Source of the DNA: Amycolatopsis sp. NBRC 101858
Lineage (GTDB): Bacteria; Actinomycetota; Actinomycetes; Mycobacteriales; Pseudonocardiaceae
Length of the DNA: 64,000 bases
Direction of reading: 5' to 3'
Assembly: GCF_030269325.1 (NCBI RefSeq)
Contig: NZ_BSTD01000001.1
Coordinates: 2,248,681-2,312,680, forward strand
The notes beneath the pieces were generated by a model. That model was not told the origin of the DNA and ran no database searches. It worked only from the letters and a program-made list of their open reading frames with translations. Each line of letters starts with the position of its first letter. The first letter of the stretch is position 1. Made by a program: the position numbers and the translations under genes. Positions 49,279-57,538 of this stretch are shown piece after piece.

Positions 49279-49905
49279 ATGACGAACGCACAGGTCACCG
49301 CCCTGCAGTACGGATTCATCGGCTTCCTGGCGCTGTGGACCGTGGTCCTGGTGCCGCAGCTGATCACCCAGCTGGCCCGGCACGGCGGCCTGCGCCTGCG
49401 CGGCATCGTCACGACCGGCGCGGTGCTGCTGTACAGCTGCATGACCCTGGCGGTCGTCTTCCTGCCGCTGCCCGGCCCCGGCACGCGCCGGCTGAGCCAG
49501 ACGGTGCAGCTGCACCCGTTCCAGTGGATCACCGACATCCACACGGAGATGCTCAAGCACGGGTCGCAGTGGTTCATGACGCAGACGTTCCAGCAGGCGT
49601 GCATGAACGTGCTGCTGTTCGTCCCGCTGGGGGTGTTCGCCCGGATCCTGTGGCGCCGCGGCCTGACCGGCACCGTCCTGATCGGCTTCGCCGCGTCACT
49701 GCTCATCGAGATCACGCAGCTCACGGCCAACTTCGGGACGGCGCCGTACGCCTACCGCATCTTCGACGTGGACGACCTCATGAACAACACGTTCGGCGCG
49801 GGAGCCGGCTGGGTGTTCGGGGCGCTGCTGCTGGCGGTCCTGCGTTCACCGGTCGGCGTGCAGCCGGCCCGGAGCGAGCGGGTCCACTTCGCCGAGACGC
49901 GCTAA
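49279..49905 (+). CDS. VanZ-like membrane protein
   Basis: A 208-residue membrane protein with five predicted helices. The VanZ signature includes NVLLFVPLGVFARIL, LIEITQLTANFGTAPYAYRIFDVDDLMNNTFGAGAGW. VanZ contributes to teicoplanin resistance in enterococci but most members, including actinobacterial ones outside van clusters, have an undefined envelope role. The ATG at 49279 is one of two starts; one at 49258 adds seven residues. Its end overlaps an antisense small gene by 60 bases. Confidence 0.86.
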   Translation: MTNAQVTALQYGFIGFLALWTVVLVPQLITQLARHGGLRLRGIVTTGAVLLYSCMTLAVVFLPLPGPGTRRLSQTVQLHPFQWITDIHTEMLKHGSQWFMTQTFQQACMNVLLFVPLGVFARILWRRGLTGTVLIGFAASLLIEITQLTANFGTAPYAYRIFDVDDLMNNTFGAGAGWVFGALLLAVLRSPVGVQPARSERVHFAETR

Positions 49906-50022
49906 CCGGGCTTTCCGCTGCAAGGCGGCCCGCTTGGCGGCCCTGCGGTCCTCGAGAACGACCACGAGAGCGGCGACGGCCAAGACCAGCGCGACCAGCC
50001 CGAGGACGATCGGAAGCTGCAC
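49846..50022 (-). CDS. Small single-helix membrane protein, antisense to vanZ-like end
   Basis: A 58-residue ORF (GTG at 50022) beginning VQLPIVLGLVALVLAVAALV, one membrane helix, then a basic tail (LEDRRAAKRAALQRKARLARL). It has a strong AGGAGG six bases before the start. The last 60 bases overlap the convergent VanZ-like gene. Short ORF, so confidence is limited to the ribosome site and composition. Confidence 0.55.
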   Translation of the reverse strand: MQLPIVLGLVALVLAVAALVVVLEDRRAAKRAALQRKARLARLGEVDPLAPGRLHADR

Positions 50023-50065
50023 GAAATCCTCCTCGGTACGGCGCTGTGCGGGAGATCACAACAGG

Positions 50066-50734
50066 TTACGCAGGTCTGTGGTCATTTCGCCACCCCCAGC
50101 GACGAGCCTGCGCGGCGAACCAGGTCCGGTCATCGGTCAGCCAGCCGTCGAAGATCAGATCGGCCGAGGCCAGGAGGGTGCCGAGGCCGAGACGGCGGCA
50201 GGTGAACTCTTGGCTCCACTGCCGCCCGCCGGCGGAGTACCGCACAGCCGCCGACAGCAGGTCGCCTTCGCGGACGACATCGGCCAACTCGACCTCCACC
50301 GCCCCGAGCCGTCCACCTTGGCCGGAAGCGACGGCGTCGAACCACTCCGGCGGATGCCACTCGACCAGCAGCCTCCCGGATGGCGCCAAGTGCCGCCGGG
50401 CGGCGGCGAGCAGCGCATGCCGGTCCGCGTCGAGTGCCGTGTTGACCAAATGGCTCCCCAGCAGCACCGCGTCGAACGTCCGCCCGAGGTCCAGGTCGCC
50501 GATCCGCGATAACACCTTCGCGGCCCGGACGTGCGCAAGCATCTCCGGCGAATCGTCCACGGCGACCACGGCGTGGCCCAGCTCCACCAGCGGGTGGGTG
50601 ACCCGTCCGGTCCCACATCCCAGCTCGAGGATCGACGCCCCCGCCGGTACCGCCGCGTGCACGATCTCCGGCTCCCCGGCCGGCGGCAGCAGCAGGTAGA
50701 CCTCGACCGAGCACCCGTCCGCGGTGACGTCCAT
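50066..50734 (-). CDS. Class I SAM-dependent methyltransferase
   Basis: A 222-residue protein. Motif I ILELGCGTGRVTHPL, motif II VVAVDDSPEML, and FDAVLLGSHLVN form the SAM site. It resembles small methyltransferases of unknown substrate. ATG at 50734. Divergent from the mug gene 27 bases away, with which it may share promoter elements; no other clear context. Confidence 0.9.
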   Translation of the reverse strand: MDVTADGCSVEVYLLLPPAGEPEIVHAAVPAGASILELGCGTGRVTHPLVELGHAVVAVDDSPEMLAHVRAAKVLSRIGDLDLGRTFDAVLLGSHLVNTALDADRHALLAAARRHLAPSGRLLVEWHPPEWFDAVASGQGGRLGAVEVELADVVREGDLLSAAVRYSAGGRQWSQEFTCRRLGLGTLLASADLIFDGWLTDDRTWFAAQARRWGWRNDHRPA

Positions 50735-50761
50735 CCCCCGAGGGTGCCGGAGACTGGGCGG

Positions 50762-51322
50762 GTGAGCACCCGACCCACGAAGGACCAGCTGGCCGCCGCG
50801 TACGACACCACCATCCCGGACGTCCTCGCCCCCGGTCTCGACGTCCTCTTCTGCGGCATCAACCCCGGTCTCTACTCCGGCGCGCTGAAGCAGCACTTCG
50901 CGCGGCCCGGCAATCGCTTCTGGCCGGCGCTCCACCAAAGCGGGTTCACCCCACGCCTCTACAAACCGGACGAACAAGACCAGCTGCTCGACCTGAAGCT
51001 CGGCATCACGAACGTCGTGGCCCGGACCACCGCCCGCGCCGACGAGCTCACCGCCGACGAATTCCGCGAAGGCGGCAAGCTGCTCGAAGCGAAAGTCCTC
51101 GAGTACCGGCCGCGGTGGCTGGCCGTCGTCGGGATCACCGCCTACCGGACCGCGTTCGGCTTCCCGAAGGCGCGCGTCGGGCGGCAGGAGCACCGGATCG
51201 GGGACACCCACGTGTGGGTGCTGCCGAACCCGAGCGGCCTCAACGCGCACTGGACGCCGGCCGGGCTCGCGGCCGAGTTCGCGGAGCTGCGGACCGCATC
51301 CGAACATCGTCGAAATCGTTGA
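50762..51322 (+). CDS. mug: G/U mismatch-specific DNA glycosylase
   Basis: A 186-residue uracil-DNA glycosylase family 2 protein. Motif 1 GINPGLYSG and motif 2 NPSGLNAHW are intact; AHFARPGNRFWPALHQSGFTPR lies between. It removes uracil or ethenocytosine opposite G in double-stranded DNA and starts base-excision repair. GTG start at 50762. Divergent from the methyltransferase. Confidence 0.94.
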   Translation: MSTRPTKDQLAAAYDTTIPDVLAPGLDVLFCGINPGLYSGALKQHFARPGNRFWPALHQSGFTPRLYKPDEQDQLLDLKLGITNVVARTTARADELTADEFREGGKLLEAKVLEYRPRWLAVVGITAYRTAFGFPKARVGRQEHRIGDTHVWVLPNPSGLNAHWTPAGLAAEFAELRTASEHRRNR

Positions 51323-51607
51323 ACAAGAGGCGGGCCACCCTCAGTAGCGCCAACCGCCCCATCAGGTCCTTTCCAGCCCGGTCGAGCCCACTTCCCCGGA
51401 AGGTTTTCTACCCAGAGTTTGCTGTGACCGAGCGATTAGGCCATGAGGGGGAGATGGCGTCATGAGCTGCGCAATCGCGACTCGTACCAAGCAGGAGGAG
51501 TCACTTTTGGCCGGTCCCGGCAGGGGAGACCGGACGGTGCCGGACGCGTGAACCGAGGGGTCGCGTCAGGCGTCCCAAGAGCGACGGCGCAGAGACGGAG
51601 GCCCACG
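51323..51607 (+). other. Gap before NarL-type regulator
   Basis: A 285-base stretch without a clear gene. It contains TTTGCTGTGACC at about 51420 that may be a -35, and GATTAG at 51433-51438 that may be a -10. A 29-codon ORF (51462-51551, ATG after GGGGAGATGG) is possible but has no support beyond a ribosome-site-like sequence. Nothing else seen. Confidence 0.4.
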
Positions 51608-52393
51608 ATGCACGGCATCGAGCCCACCCGCAGGCCGATCGGGCCGACCGGACCCGGCGGGCGAAGTCTCGGCGTGGCGGTCGTCGACCCGGTCCCGATC
51701 TTCCGCGACGGCCTCGCCGCGCTCGTCCACCGCAGCCAGGGGCTGCACTGGGCGGGCCAGGCGGCCAGCCACCACGCGGCACTGCAGCTGTGCGAGCAGG
51801 TCAAGCCGGACGTCGTCGTGCTCGACTCGGCGCTCGACCCGAACTGCCACCTGACGAAGCTGCTCAACGCCGGCGACCCGGCGCTGATCCTCGTCACGCT
51901 CATCCGGGACACGAACCGCACCCAGCAGTACCTCGCGGCCGCGATCGCCGCCGGGGCGCACGCGATCGTGCCGCGGTCGATCGACTCACGACGGCTCGCC
52001 GAAGCGATCCGGCGGGCGCACACCGAGCGCCGGTACATCGACCCGGCGCTGGCCGCGCTCACCGCCCGGCCGAAGCGGTCGACCGTGCCCAAGGGCGACC
52101 TCGCCCACGACAGCCCGCCGGCGCCGCGCGGCGGGATGCCGCTGTCCCGGCGCGAGTACCAGGTGCTCCAGCTCGTCGCCGAAGGGCTGGAGAACTCGGC
52201 GATCGCGAAACTGCTGTTCCTGTCCGTCGAGACGGTCCGGACGCACGTCAAGAGCATCCTGCGCAAGCTGTCCGCGCGGGACCGGACGCACGCCGTGACG
52301 ATCGCCTTCCGCGGCGGGATACTGGTCGCCCGTGCCGAAGACGGCCACGTGCCCGTGACAGCCGACACAACAGCCCTCCCGGGGCAGCGCTGA
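51608..52393 (+). CDS. NarL/FixJ-type response regulator, orphan
   Basis: A 261-residue regulator. Receiver-like domain (about 20-145) with VVDPVPIFRDGLAALV and DVVVLDSALDPNCH; the phospho-acceptor-like Asp lies in VVLDSALD. C-terminal LuxR HTH LSRREYQVLQLVAEGLENSAIAKLLFLSVETVRTHVKSILRKL is complete. ATG at 51608 follows GGAGG. No sensor kinase gene is adjacent, so its signal is unknown. It lies 139 bases before the FadE5-like gene, in the same orientation. Confidence 0.88.
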   Translation: MHGIEPTRRPIGPTGPGGRSLGVAVVDPVPIFRDGLAALVHRSQGLHWAGQAASHHAALQLCEQVKPDVVVLDSALDPNCHLTKLLNAGDPALILVTLIRDTNRTQQYLAAAIAAGAHAIVPRSIDSRRLAEAIRRAHTERRYIDPALAALTARPKRSTVPKGDLAHDSPPAPRGGMPLSRREYQVLQLVAEGLENSAIAKLLFLSVETVRTHVKSILRKLSARDRTHAVTIAFRGGILVARAEDGHVPVTADTTALPGQR

Positions 52394-52438
52394 CCCCTGA
52401 AGAGGCCCGGATTTCCGTACTCGGAAGTGCGGATCTGC

Positions 52439-52485
52439 TTGCTCCAGTTACCCGCAGGTAATATCCTGAAGTTACCGGCGAGTAA
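52439..52485 (+). promoter_or_regulatory. FadE5-like promoter with two TTACY-N4-RGTAA operators
   Basis: TTGCTC (52439-52444), a 17-base spacer and TATCCT (52462-52467) make a promoter. TTACC-CGCA-GGTAA (52448-52461) is a perfect palindrome filling the spacer. TTACC-GGCG-AGTAA (52472-52485) follows 24 bases later, near the transcription start. Binding at these sites would block RNA polymerase. Confidence 0.75.
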
Positions 52486-52532
52486 GGCGAACATGTGCCC
52501 GGCCGGGGAGCCGAACACATTGGAGTGACGAC

Positions 52533-54368
52533 ATGGGCCACTACAAGAGCAACGTCCGAGACCTGGAGTTCAACCTCTTCGAGGTGCTCGGCGTCCAGGA
52601 ACGCCTGGGCAAGGGTGTGCTCGCCGAGTCCGACGAGGAGACCGCCCGCGGGGTGCTGTCCGAGCTCAACAAGCTCGCGACCGGTCCGCTCGCCGAGTCC
52701 TTCGCCGACGCCGACCGCAACCCGCCCGTGTACGACCCGAAGACCTTCAGCGTCAAGATCCCCGAGTCGTTCAAGAAGAGCTACAAGCAGCTCCTCGACG
52801 GCGAATGGTGGCGCCTCGGCCTCACCGACGACCTCGGCGGCTTCGGTCTCCCCCCGACCGTGCAGTGGGCCGCGTCCGAGCTCATCCTCGGCGCCAACGC
52901 CCCGCTGTTCATGTACATGGCGGGCCCGAACTTCGCCATGATCGTGAACAAGAACGGCACCGAAGAGCAGAAGCACTGGGCCCAGCTCATGATCGACCGG
53001 GCCTGGGGCGCCACGATGGTGCTGACCGAGCCGGACGCCGGCTCCGACGTCGGCGCGGGCCGCACCAAGGCCACCAAGCAGGAGGACGGCTCCTGGCACA
53101 TCGACGGCGTGAAGCGGTTCATCACCTCCGCCGAGCACGACATGAGCGAAAACATCATGCACCTCGTGCTGGCGCGCCCCGAGGGTCCCGGCATCGAGAC
53201 CAAGCCGGGCACCAAGGGCCTGTCGCTGTTCCTCGTCCCGAAGTTCCACTTCGACACCAAGACCGGTGAGCTGGGCGAGCGCAACGGCGCCTACGTCACC
53301 AACGTCGAGCACAAGATGGGCATCAAGGCCTCGACGACGTGCGAGCTGACCTTCGGCCAGCACGGCACCCCGGCCAAGGGCTGGCTGCTCGGCGAGGTCC
53401 ACGACGGCATCGCGCAGATGTTCCAGGTCATCGAGTACGCCCGGATGATGGTCGGCACGAAGGCCATCGCGACGCTGTCGACCGGCTACCTCAACGCGCT
53501 CGAGTACGCCAAGGAGCGCGTCCAGGGCGCCGACCTGCCGAACATGCTGAACAAGGCCGCCCCGCGCGTCACCATCACCCACCACCCGGACGTCCGCCGC
53601 TCGCTGATGCTGCAGAAGGCGTACGCCGAGGGCCTGCGCGCGGTGTACCTGTACACGGCGTCGTTCCAGGACCAGCTGTGGACCGGCGAGGGTGACCAGA
53701 AGGTCGCGCACGGCGTGAACGACCTGCTGCTGCCGATCGTCAAGGGCGTCGGCTCCGAGCGCGCCACCGAACAGCTCGTGCAGTCGCTGCAGACGCTGGG
53801 CGGGTCCGGCTTCCTGCAGGACTACCCGATCGAGCAGTACATCCGCGACGCCAAGATCGACTCGCTCTACGAGGGCACCACGGCGATCCAGTCGCTGGAC
53901 TTCTTCTTCCGCAAGATCGTCCGCGACAAGGGCGCGTCCCTGGCCTTCGTCGCCGGCGAGATCACGAAGTTCATCGAGTCCGAGGCGGGCAACGGCCGGC
54001 TCAAGAACGAGCGCGGGCTGCTCAAGCAGGCCCTCGAGGACACCCAGGGCATGCTGGGCTCGCTGATCGGCTACCTGACGACGTCGCAGGAGGACCCGCA
54101 GAACATCAACAAGGTCGGCCAGCACACGGTCCGCCTGCTGATGTCGGTCGGCGACCTGCTCATCGGCTGGCAGCTGCTCAAGCACGCCGAGGTCGCCATC
54201 GCGAAGCTCGACGCGGGCGCGTCCGCCAAGGACGTCCCGTTCTACGAGGGCAAGATCGCCGTGGCGTCGTTCTTCTCGAAGCAGGTGCTGCCGGAGCTGA
54301 CCGCCCGCCGCGCGATCGTCGAGGCCGCCGACAACGCGCTGATGGAGCTCGACGAAGCCGCCTTCTGA
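52533..54368 (+). CDS. fadE5: Acyl-CoA dehydrogenase, FadE5-like
   Basis: A 611-residue FAD enzyme of the first beta-oxidation step. It is the long class of acyl-CoA dehydrogenases and begins [21 protein letters not shown], the same N-terminal style and length as M. tuberculosis FadE5 (Rv0244c). [13 protein letters not shown] is the FAD-binding block; [19 protein letters not shown] near residue 450 carries the region of the catalytic Glu. The product passes electrons to ETF and then to EtfD. Two palindromes in its promoter match the operator at the EtfD-like gene 25 kb away. Confidence 0.93.
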   Translation: MGHYKSNVRDLEFNLFEVLGVQERLGKGVLAESDEETARGVLSELNKLATGPLAESFADADRNPPVYDPKTFSVKIPESFKKSYKQLLDGEWWRLGLTDDLGGFGLPPTVQWAASELILGANAPLFMYMAGPNFAMIVNKNGTEEQKHWAQLMIDRAWGATMVLTEPDAGSDVGAGRTKATKQEDGSWHIDGVKRFITSAEHDMSENIMHLVLARPEGPGIETKPGTKGLSLFLVPKFHFDTKTGELGERNGAYVTNVEHKMGIKASTTCELTFGQHGTPAKGWLLGEVHDGIAQMFQVIEYARMMVGTKAIATLSTGYLNALEYAKERVQGADLPNMLNKAAPRVTITHHPDVRRSLMLQKAYAEGLRAVYLYTASFQDQLWTGEGDQKVAHGVNDLLLPIVKGVGSERATEQLVQSLQTLGGSGFLQDYPIEQYIRDAKIDSLYEGTTAIQSLDFFFRKIVRDKGASLAFVAGEITKFIESEAGNGRLKNERGLLKQALEDTQGMLGSLIGYLTTSQEDPQNINKVGQHTVRLLMSVGDLLIGWQLLKHAEVAIAKLDAGASAKDVPFYEGKIAVASFFSKQVLPELTARRAIVEAADNALMELDEAAF

Positions 54369-54375
54369 TGGTCAC

Positions 54376-54411
54376 GAAAAGGGCTCTCCTCACGTGAGGA
54401 GGGCCCTTTTC
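54376..54411 (+). terminator. Terminator after FadE5-like gene
   Basis: GAAAAGGGCTCTCCTCAC pairs with GTGAGGAGGGCCCTTTTC with one G-U pair and no loop beyond the central turn; ends in TTTTC. Confidence 0.85.
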
Positions 54412-54502
54412 GCGTTTCGGGGTCACCCGGTGCGGGCACTCCGCTCACCGAGTCCGACGGACCCGAATGGCCGGGTTCGCGGATCCTTGAGAGGAGAAAG
54501 TG

Positions 54503-54778
54503 ATGACTGTCGCCGGCATCGTCAGCGCACTCATCGTCGGGCTGATCATCGGAGTTCTCGGCCGGCTGGTAGCCCCCGGCAAGCAGAGCATCCCGATCTG
54601 GCTGACCATCCTGATCGGCATCATCGCCGCCTTCATCGGCACGGCGATCGCCCGTGGTCTCGGCTACGCGGACACCAACGGCATCGACTGGCTGGAAATC
54701 CTGACGCAGGTCGTCCTGGCCGCGATCGGGGTCAGCATCGCCGCCGGCGCCTACGGCCGTCGCGGCGTGACCAGGTAA
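54503..54778 (+). CDS. GlsB/YeaQ/YmgE-family membrane protein
   Basis: A 91-residue, three-helix membrane protein (MTVAGIVSALIVGLIIGVLGRLVAPG, IPIWLTILIGIIAAFIGTAIAR, EILTQVVLAAIGVSIAAGAYG). Members are induced by stress (GlsB) and have no defined activity. ATG at 54503 follows GAGGAG; a GTG one codon upstream is possible. A related gene follows 147 bases later. Confidence 0.9.
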   Translation: MTVAGIVSALIVGLIIGVLGRLVAPGKQSIPIWLTILIGIIAAFIGTAIARGLGYADTNGIDWLEILTQVVLAAIGVSIAAGAYGRRGVTR

Positions 54779-54792
54779 CACCTCGGACCAAG

Positions 54793-54836
54793 GCCCGGTC
54801 CGGTGCACCCTCGCGGGTGCGCCGGGCCGGGCTTTT
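54793..54836 (+). terminator. Terminator between the two GlsB-like genes
   Basis: GCCCGGTCCGGTGCACCC pairs with GGGTGCGCCGGGCCGGGC (two G-U type pairs) around TCGC, followed by TTTT. Confidence 0.85.
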
Positions 54837-54925
54837 CCGTGTCTCACTCCATCGGGGGTCTGCGCGGGCGATGCGCCGGGATCGGTGCCACCGTGGCGCT
54901 TATTGCGCTATCCGAGGAGGCAGCT

Positions 54926-55219
54926 GTGCTCGGCGGACTTTGGGGCATCATCTCGACCATCATCGTGGGCCTGATCCTGGGCGTGCTCGGCCGGCTGTTC
55001 GCGCCGGGCGACCAGAAGATCCCGATCTGGCTGACCATCGTCGTGGGCATCGTGGCCGCGTTCATCGGCAACTGGCTCGCCGGGGTGTTCGGCGTTCGCG
55101 ACACCAATGGCATCGACTGGATCCGGCACATCTTCCAGATCGTCGCCGCCGTCGTCGGGGTCATCGCGGCCTCGGCGATCTACGGCAGGGTCAAGGGCGG
55201 CAGCCGCACTACCGCCTGA
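54926..55219 (+). CDS. GlsB/YeaQ-family membrane protein, second copy
   Basis: A 97-residue protein from GTG at 54926, with GAGGAGG exactly six bases upstream. It is close to the preceding gene in length and helix pattern (IIVGLILGVLGRLFAPGDQKIPIWLTIVVGIVAAFIGNWLAG) and in the DTNGIDW core, indicating local duplication. A terminator separates them, so the copies are transcribed separately. Overlaps the convergent MFS gene by 11 bases. Confidence 0.88.
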   Translation: MLGGLWGIISTIIVGLILGVLGRLFAPGDQKIPIWLTIVVGIVAAFIGNWLAGVFGVRDTNGIDWIRHIFQIVAAVVGVIAASAIYGRVKGGSRTTA

Positions 55220-56588
55220 CGGCCAGGCCTGCGCCGGCGAGCAGCAGCGCGGCGGCGCAGGCCATCGTCGTGGTGAGGGCGTGCGCGGACGACGTCGTGG
55301 CGAGCGTCAGGAACACGCTGCCGAACGTCGCCACGCCGATGACCTGGCCCAGCTGCAACGTGGTGGTGAGCAGGCCGCTGACGTCCGCCGCGCGCTCGAG
55401 CGGGACGTGCGTCAGCGCGTTCACCATCAGGGAGCCGAACGCGGGTCCCATCGACAGGCCGAAGAGCAGCAGGGCCACGAAGAACAGCGTGCCGCCGTCC
55501 CGGCCCAGCCCGAGCAGCACGTAGGCGATCGCCGATCCGACGTAACCGCACGGGGTCAGCCAGGCGTGCACCCGCCGCGGCAGCCGGTTCCAGAAGAACC
55601 CGCACAGGCCGAAGACGACCCCGCCCGGCGCCATCGCCAAGCCGGCGGCCAGCGCCGTCTTGCCGAGGCCCGACTGCAGGTGCAGCGCCACGCAGAAGAG
55701 GAATCCGCCGTAGGACGCGACGCCGGCCCCGAGCGTGGCCAAGCCCGGCGCGACACCGCGGATCTTGAGCACGGCGAGGTCGACGAGCGGATCGCGCACG
55801 CGGCGTTCCACGACGACGAAGAGCACGGCCAGCAGCGCGCCGACGGCGATCGACCCGAACGTCCAGGCGGGCCAGCCGGTTTCGTGCCCGAGCACCAGCG
55901 GCAGCACGACGAGCACCACCGCCGGCACGGCGATCGCGAGCCCGGCGAGATCGAGCCGCCGGCCCGCCTTCGCAGCACCTCCGGGCACCAGCTTGACGGC
56001 GAGCACGGCCACGAGGACGCCGATCGGGACGTTCACCAGGAAGACCGGCCGCCAGCCCGCCCCGAACAGGTCCGCGCCGACGAGCACCCCGCCGACGACC
56101 TGACCGGCGACGAACGCGACGGCGATGACCGCGGTGTACGCGCTGAGCGCTTTCGCCCGCGCGGCGCCCGTGAACTGCGCCTGGATGACGCTGATGACCT
56201 GCGGCATCATCAACGCGGCTCCGGCGCCTTGGGCGATCCGCGCGACGATGAGGATCTTTTCGTCCGGCGCCAGGCCGCAGAGTGCGGAACAGGCGGTGAA
56301 GAGGATCGTGCCGGTGACGAACAGCCGGCGCCGGCCGAACAGCTCACCGAGGCGGGCACCGGTGATCAGCAGCATCGCGTAGCCCACGGTGTAGCCGGAG
56401 ACGACGAGCTGCAGCGCGGCGCCGGACGCGTGCAGGTCGGTGCGGATGTCGGTCATGGCGACGTTCACGACGGTGACGTCGAGCAGTGCCATGAACTGGC
56501 CGAGCAGCAGGACGGCCAGCATGAACCACGGCCGCCGGTCCGGCCGGGCTTCCCGGTCCGTGGCCGGGGCAGGGGTGGTCAGTGTCAT
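55209..56588 (-). CDS. MFS drug exporter, DHA2/EmrB-QacA type
   Basis: A 459-residue, 14-helix transporter. Early signature ALLDVTVVNVAMTDIRTDLHASGAALQLVVSGYTVGYAMLLITGARLGELFGRRRLF matches EmrB/QacA drug/proton antiporters. Substrates are likely amphipathic drugs; not defined. ATG at 56588 was chosen at the start of the N-terminal tail before the first helix. Divergent from an XRE regulator by 110 bases and so probably controlled by it. Confidence 0.9.
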   Translation of the reverse strand: MTLTTPAPATDREARPDRRPWFMLAVLLLGQFMALLDVTVVNVAMTDIRTDLHASGAALQLVVSGYTVGYAMLLITGARLGELFGRRRLFVTGTILFTACSALCGLAPDEKILIVARIAQGAGAALMMPQVISVIQAQFTGAARAKALSAYTAVIAVAFVAGQVVGGVLVGADLFGAGWRPVFLVNVPIGVLVAVLAVKLVPGGAAKAGRRLDLAGLAIAVPAVVLVVLPLVLGHETGWPAWTFGSIAVGALLAVLFVVVERRVRDPLVDLAVLKIRGVAPGLATLGAGVASYGGFLFCVALHLQSGLGKTALAAGLAMAPGGVVFGLCGFFWNRLPRRVHAWLTPCGYVGSAIAYVLLGLGRDGGTLFFVALLLFGLSMGPAFGSLMVNALTHVPLERAADVSGLLTTTLQLGQVIGVATFGSVFLTLATTSSAHALTTTMACAAALLLAGAGLAVRR

Positions 56589-56698
56589 GTCCCTGACCTT
56601 GCGGTTCTCCGGTTCCCGGCGGAGAGAGCCTGGTGGTGCTGGTGCTGGGAGTACCTGCTTGGGCAAAAACTGTCGTACCCCTCCGGCACCATGTCCGC

Positions 56699-57538
56699 AT
56701 GACCCAGACCCAGGTCCGCACGAACCGCCGGGAGGAACTCGGCGGGTTCCTCAAGGCGTGCCGGGCGCGGATCGGCCCGGAGGAGGTCGGGCTCGCGCCC
56801 GGCCCTCGCCGACGGCTCAGCGGGTTGCGCCGCGAGGAGGTGGCGCTGCTCGCCGGCGTCGGCGTCACCTGGTACACGTGGCTGGAGCAGGGGCGGCCGA
56901 TCAACGCGAGCGCGCAGGTGCTCGACGCGGTGGCGCGCACGCTGCGGATGGACCACCCGGAGCGGGAGCACCTGTACCGGCTGGCGGAGCTGACGCCGTC
57001 GCGGCTGCCGTCGTCATCCGAGGTGGTGCCGGACGCGGTGCGCGAGGTGCTGCGCGCGCTGGAACCGGTGCCCGCGACGGTGGTCAACGGCCGGTTCGAC
57101 GTGCTGGCGTCGAACGCGGCGCAGGAGGAGCTGTTCTGGGAGTGGCACAGCATGCCGTGCCTGCACAAGAACCTGCTGTGGTGCTGCGTGACCGAACCGA
57201 ACGCGCGGGCGTTCCTGCTGAACTACGACGAGGAGGTACCGCACATGGTCGCGCGGATGCGGGCCGAGTACGGCAGGCACGTCGGCGACCCGGGCTGGGA
57301 AGAGGACATCCGGCGGCTGTCGGCGCTGAGTCCCGAGTTCGTCGAGCTGTGGGAGCGGCACGAGGTGGCGGAGCCGCGGGCGCGGTTGCGGCGGTTGCAC
57401 CACCCGCGGGCCGGGCGGATGACTCTCCGGCTGACCGAGCTGGCGGTGTCGGAGGTGCCGGGCCTGCGGATCCAGGTGTCCACTCCGGACGATGCGGCCA
57501 CCTGGGCGTTGCTGCCTGCGACGCGGAGGCCGTCATGA
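56699..57538 (+). CDS. XRE-family regulator with MmyB-like ligand domain
   Basis: A 279-residue regulator. N-terminal HTH (RREELGGFLKACRARIGPEEVG, RRLSGLRREEVALLAGVGVTWYTWLEQG) followed by the MmyB-like ligand-binding domain (from about residue 115: FDVLASNAAQEELF, PNARAFLLNYDEEVPHMVARMRAEYGRHVGDPGWEEDIRRL). Such regulators bind DNA and probably a fatty acid or aromatic ligand. Divergent from a drug exporter. Its stop overlaps the LRR gene start in ATGA. Confidence 0.9.
   Translation: MTQTQVRTNRREELGGFLKACRARIGPEEVGLAPGPRRRLSGLRREEVALLAGVGVTWYTWLEQGRPINASAQVLDAVARTLRMDHPEREHLYRLAELTPSRLPSSSEVVPDAVREVLRALEPVPATVVNGRFDVLASNAAQEELFWEWHSMPCLHKNLLWCCVTEPNARAFLLNYDEEVPHMVARMRAEYGRHVGDPGWEEDIRRLSALSPEFVELWERHEVAEPRARLRRLHHPRAGRMTLRLTELAVSEVPGLRIQVSTPDDAATWALLPATRRPS

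Noticed and set aside
51462..51551. 29-codon ORF before the NarL-type regulator
   Set aside because: It has only a weak ribosome-site-like sequence and no membrane or coupling feature, so it is listed only within the intergenic entry.
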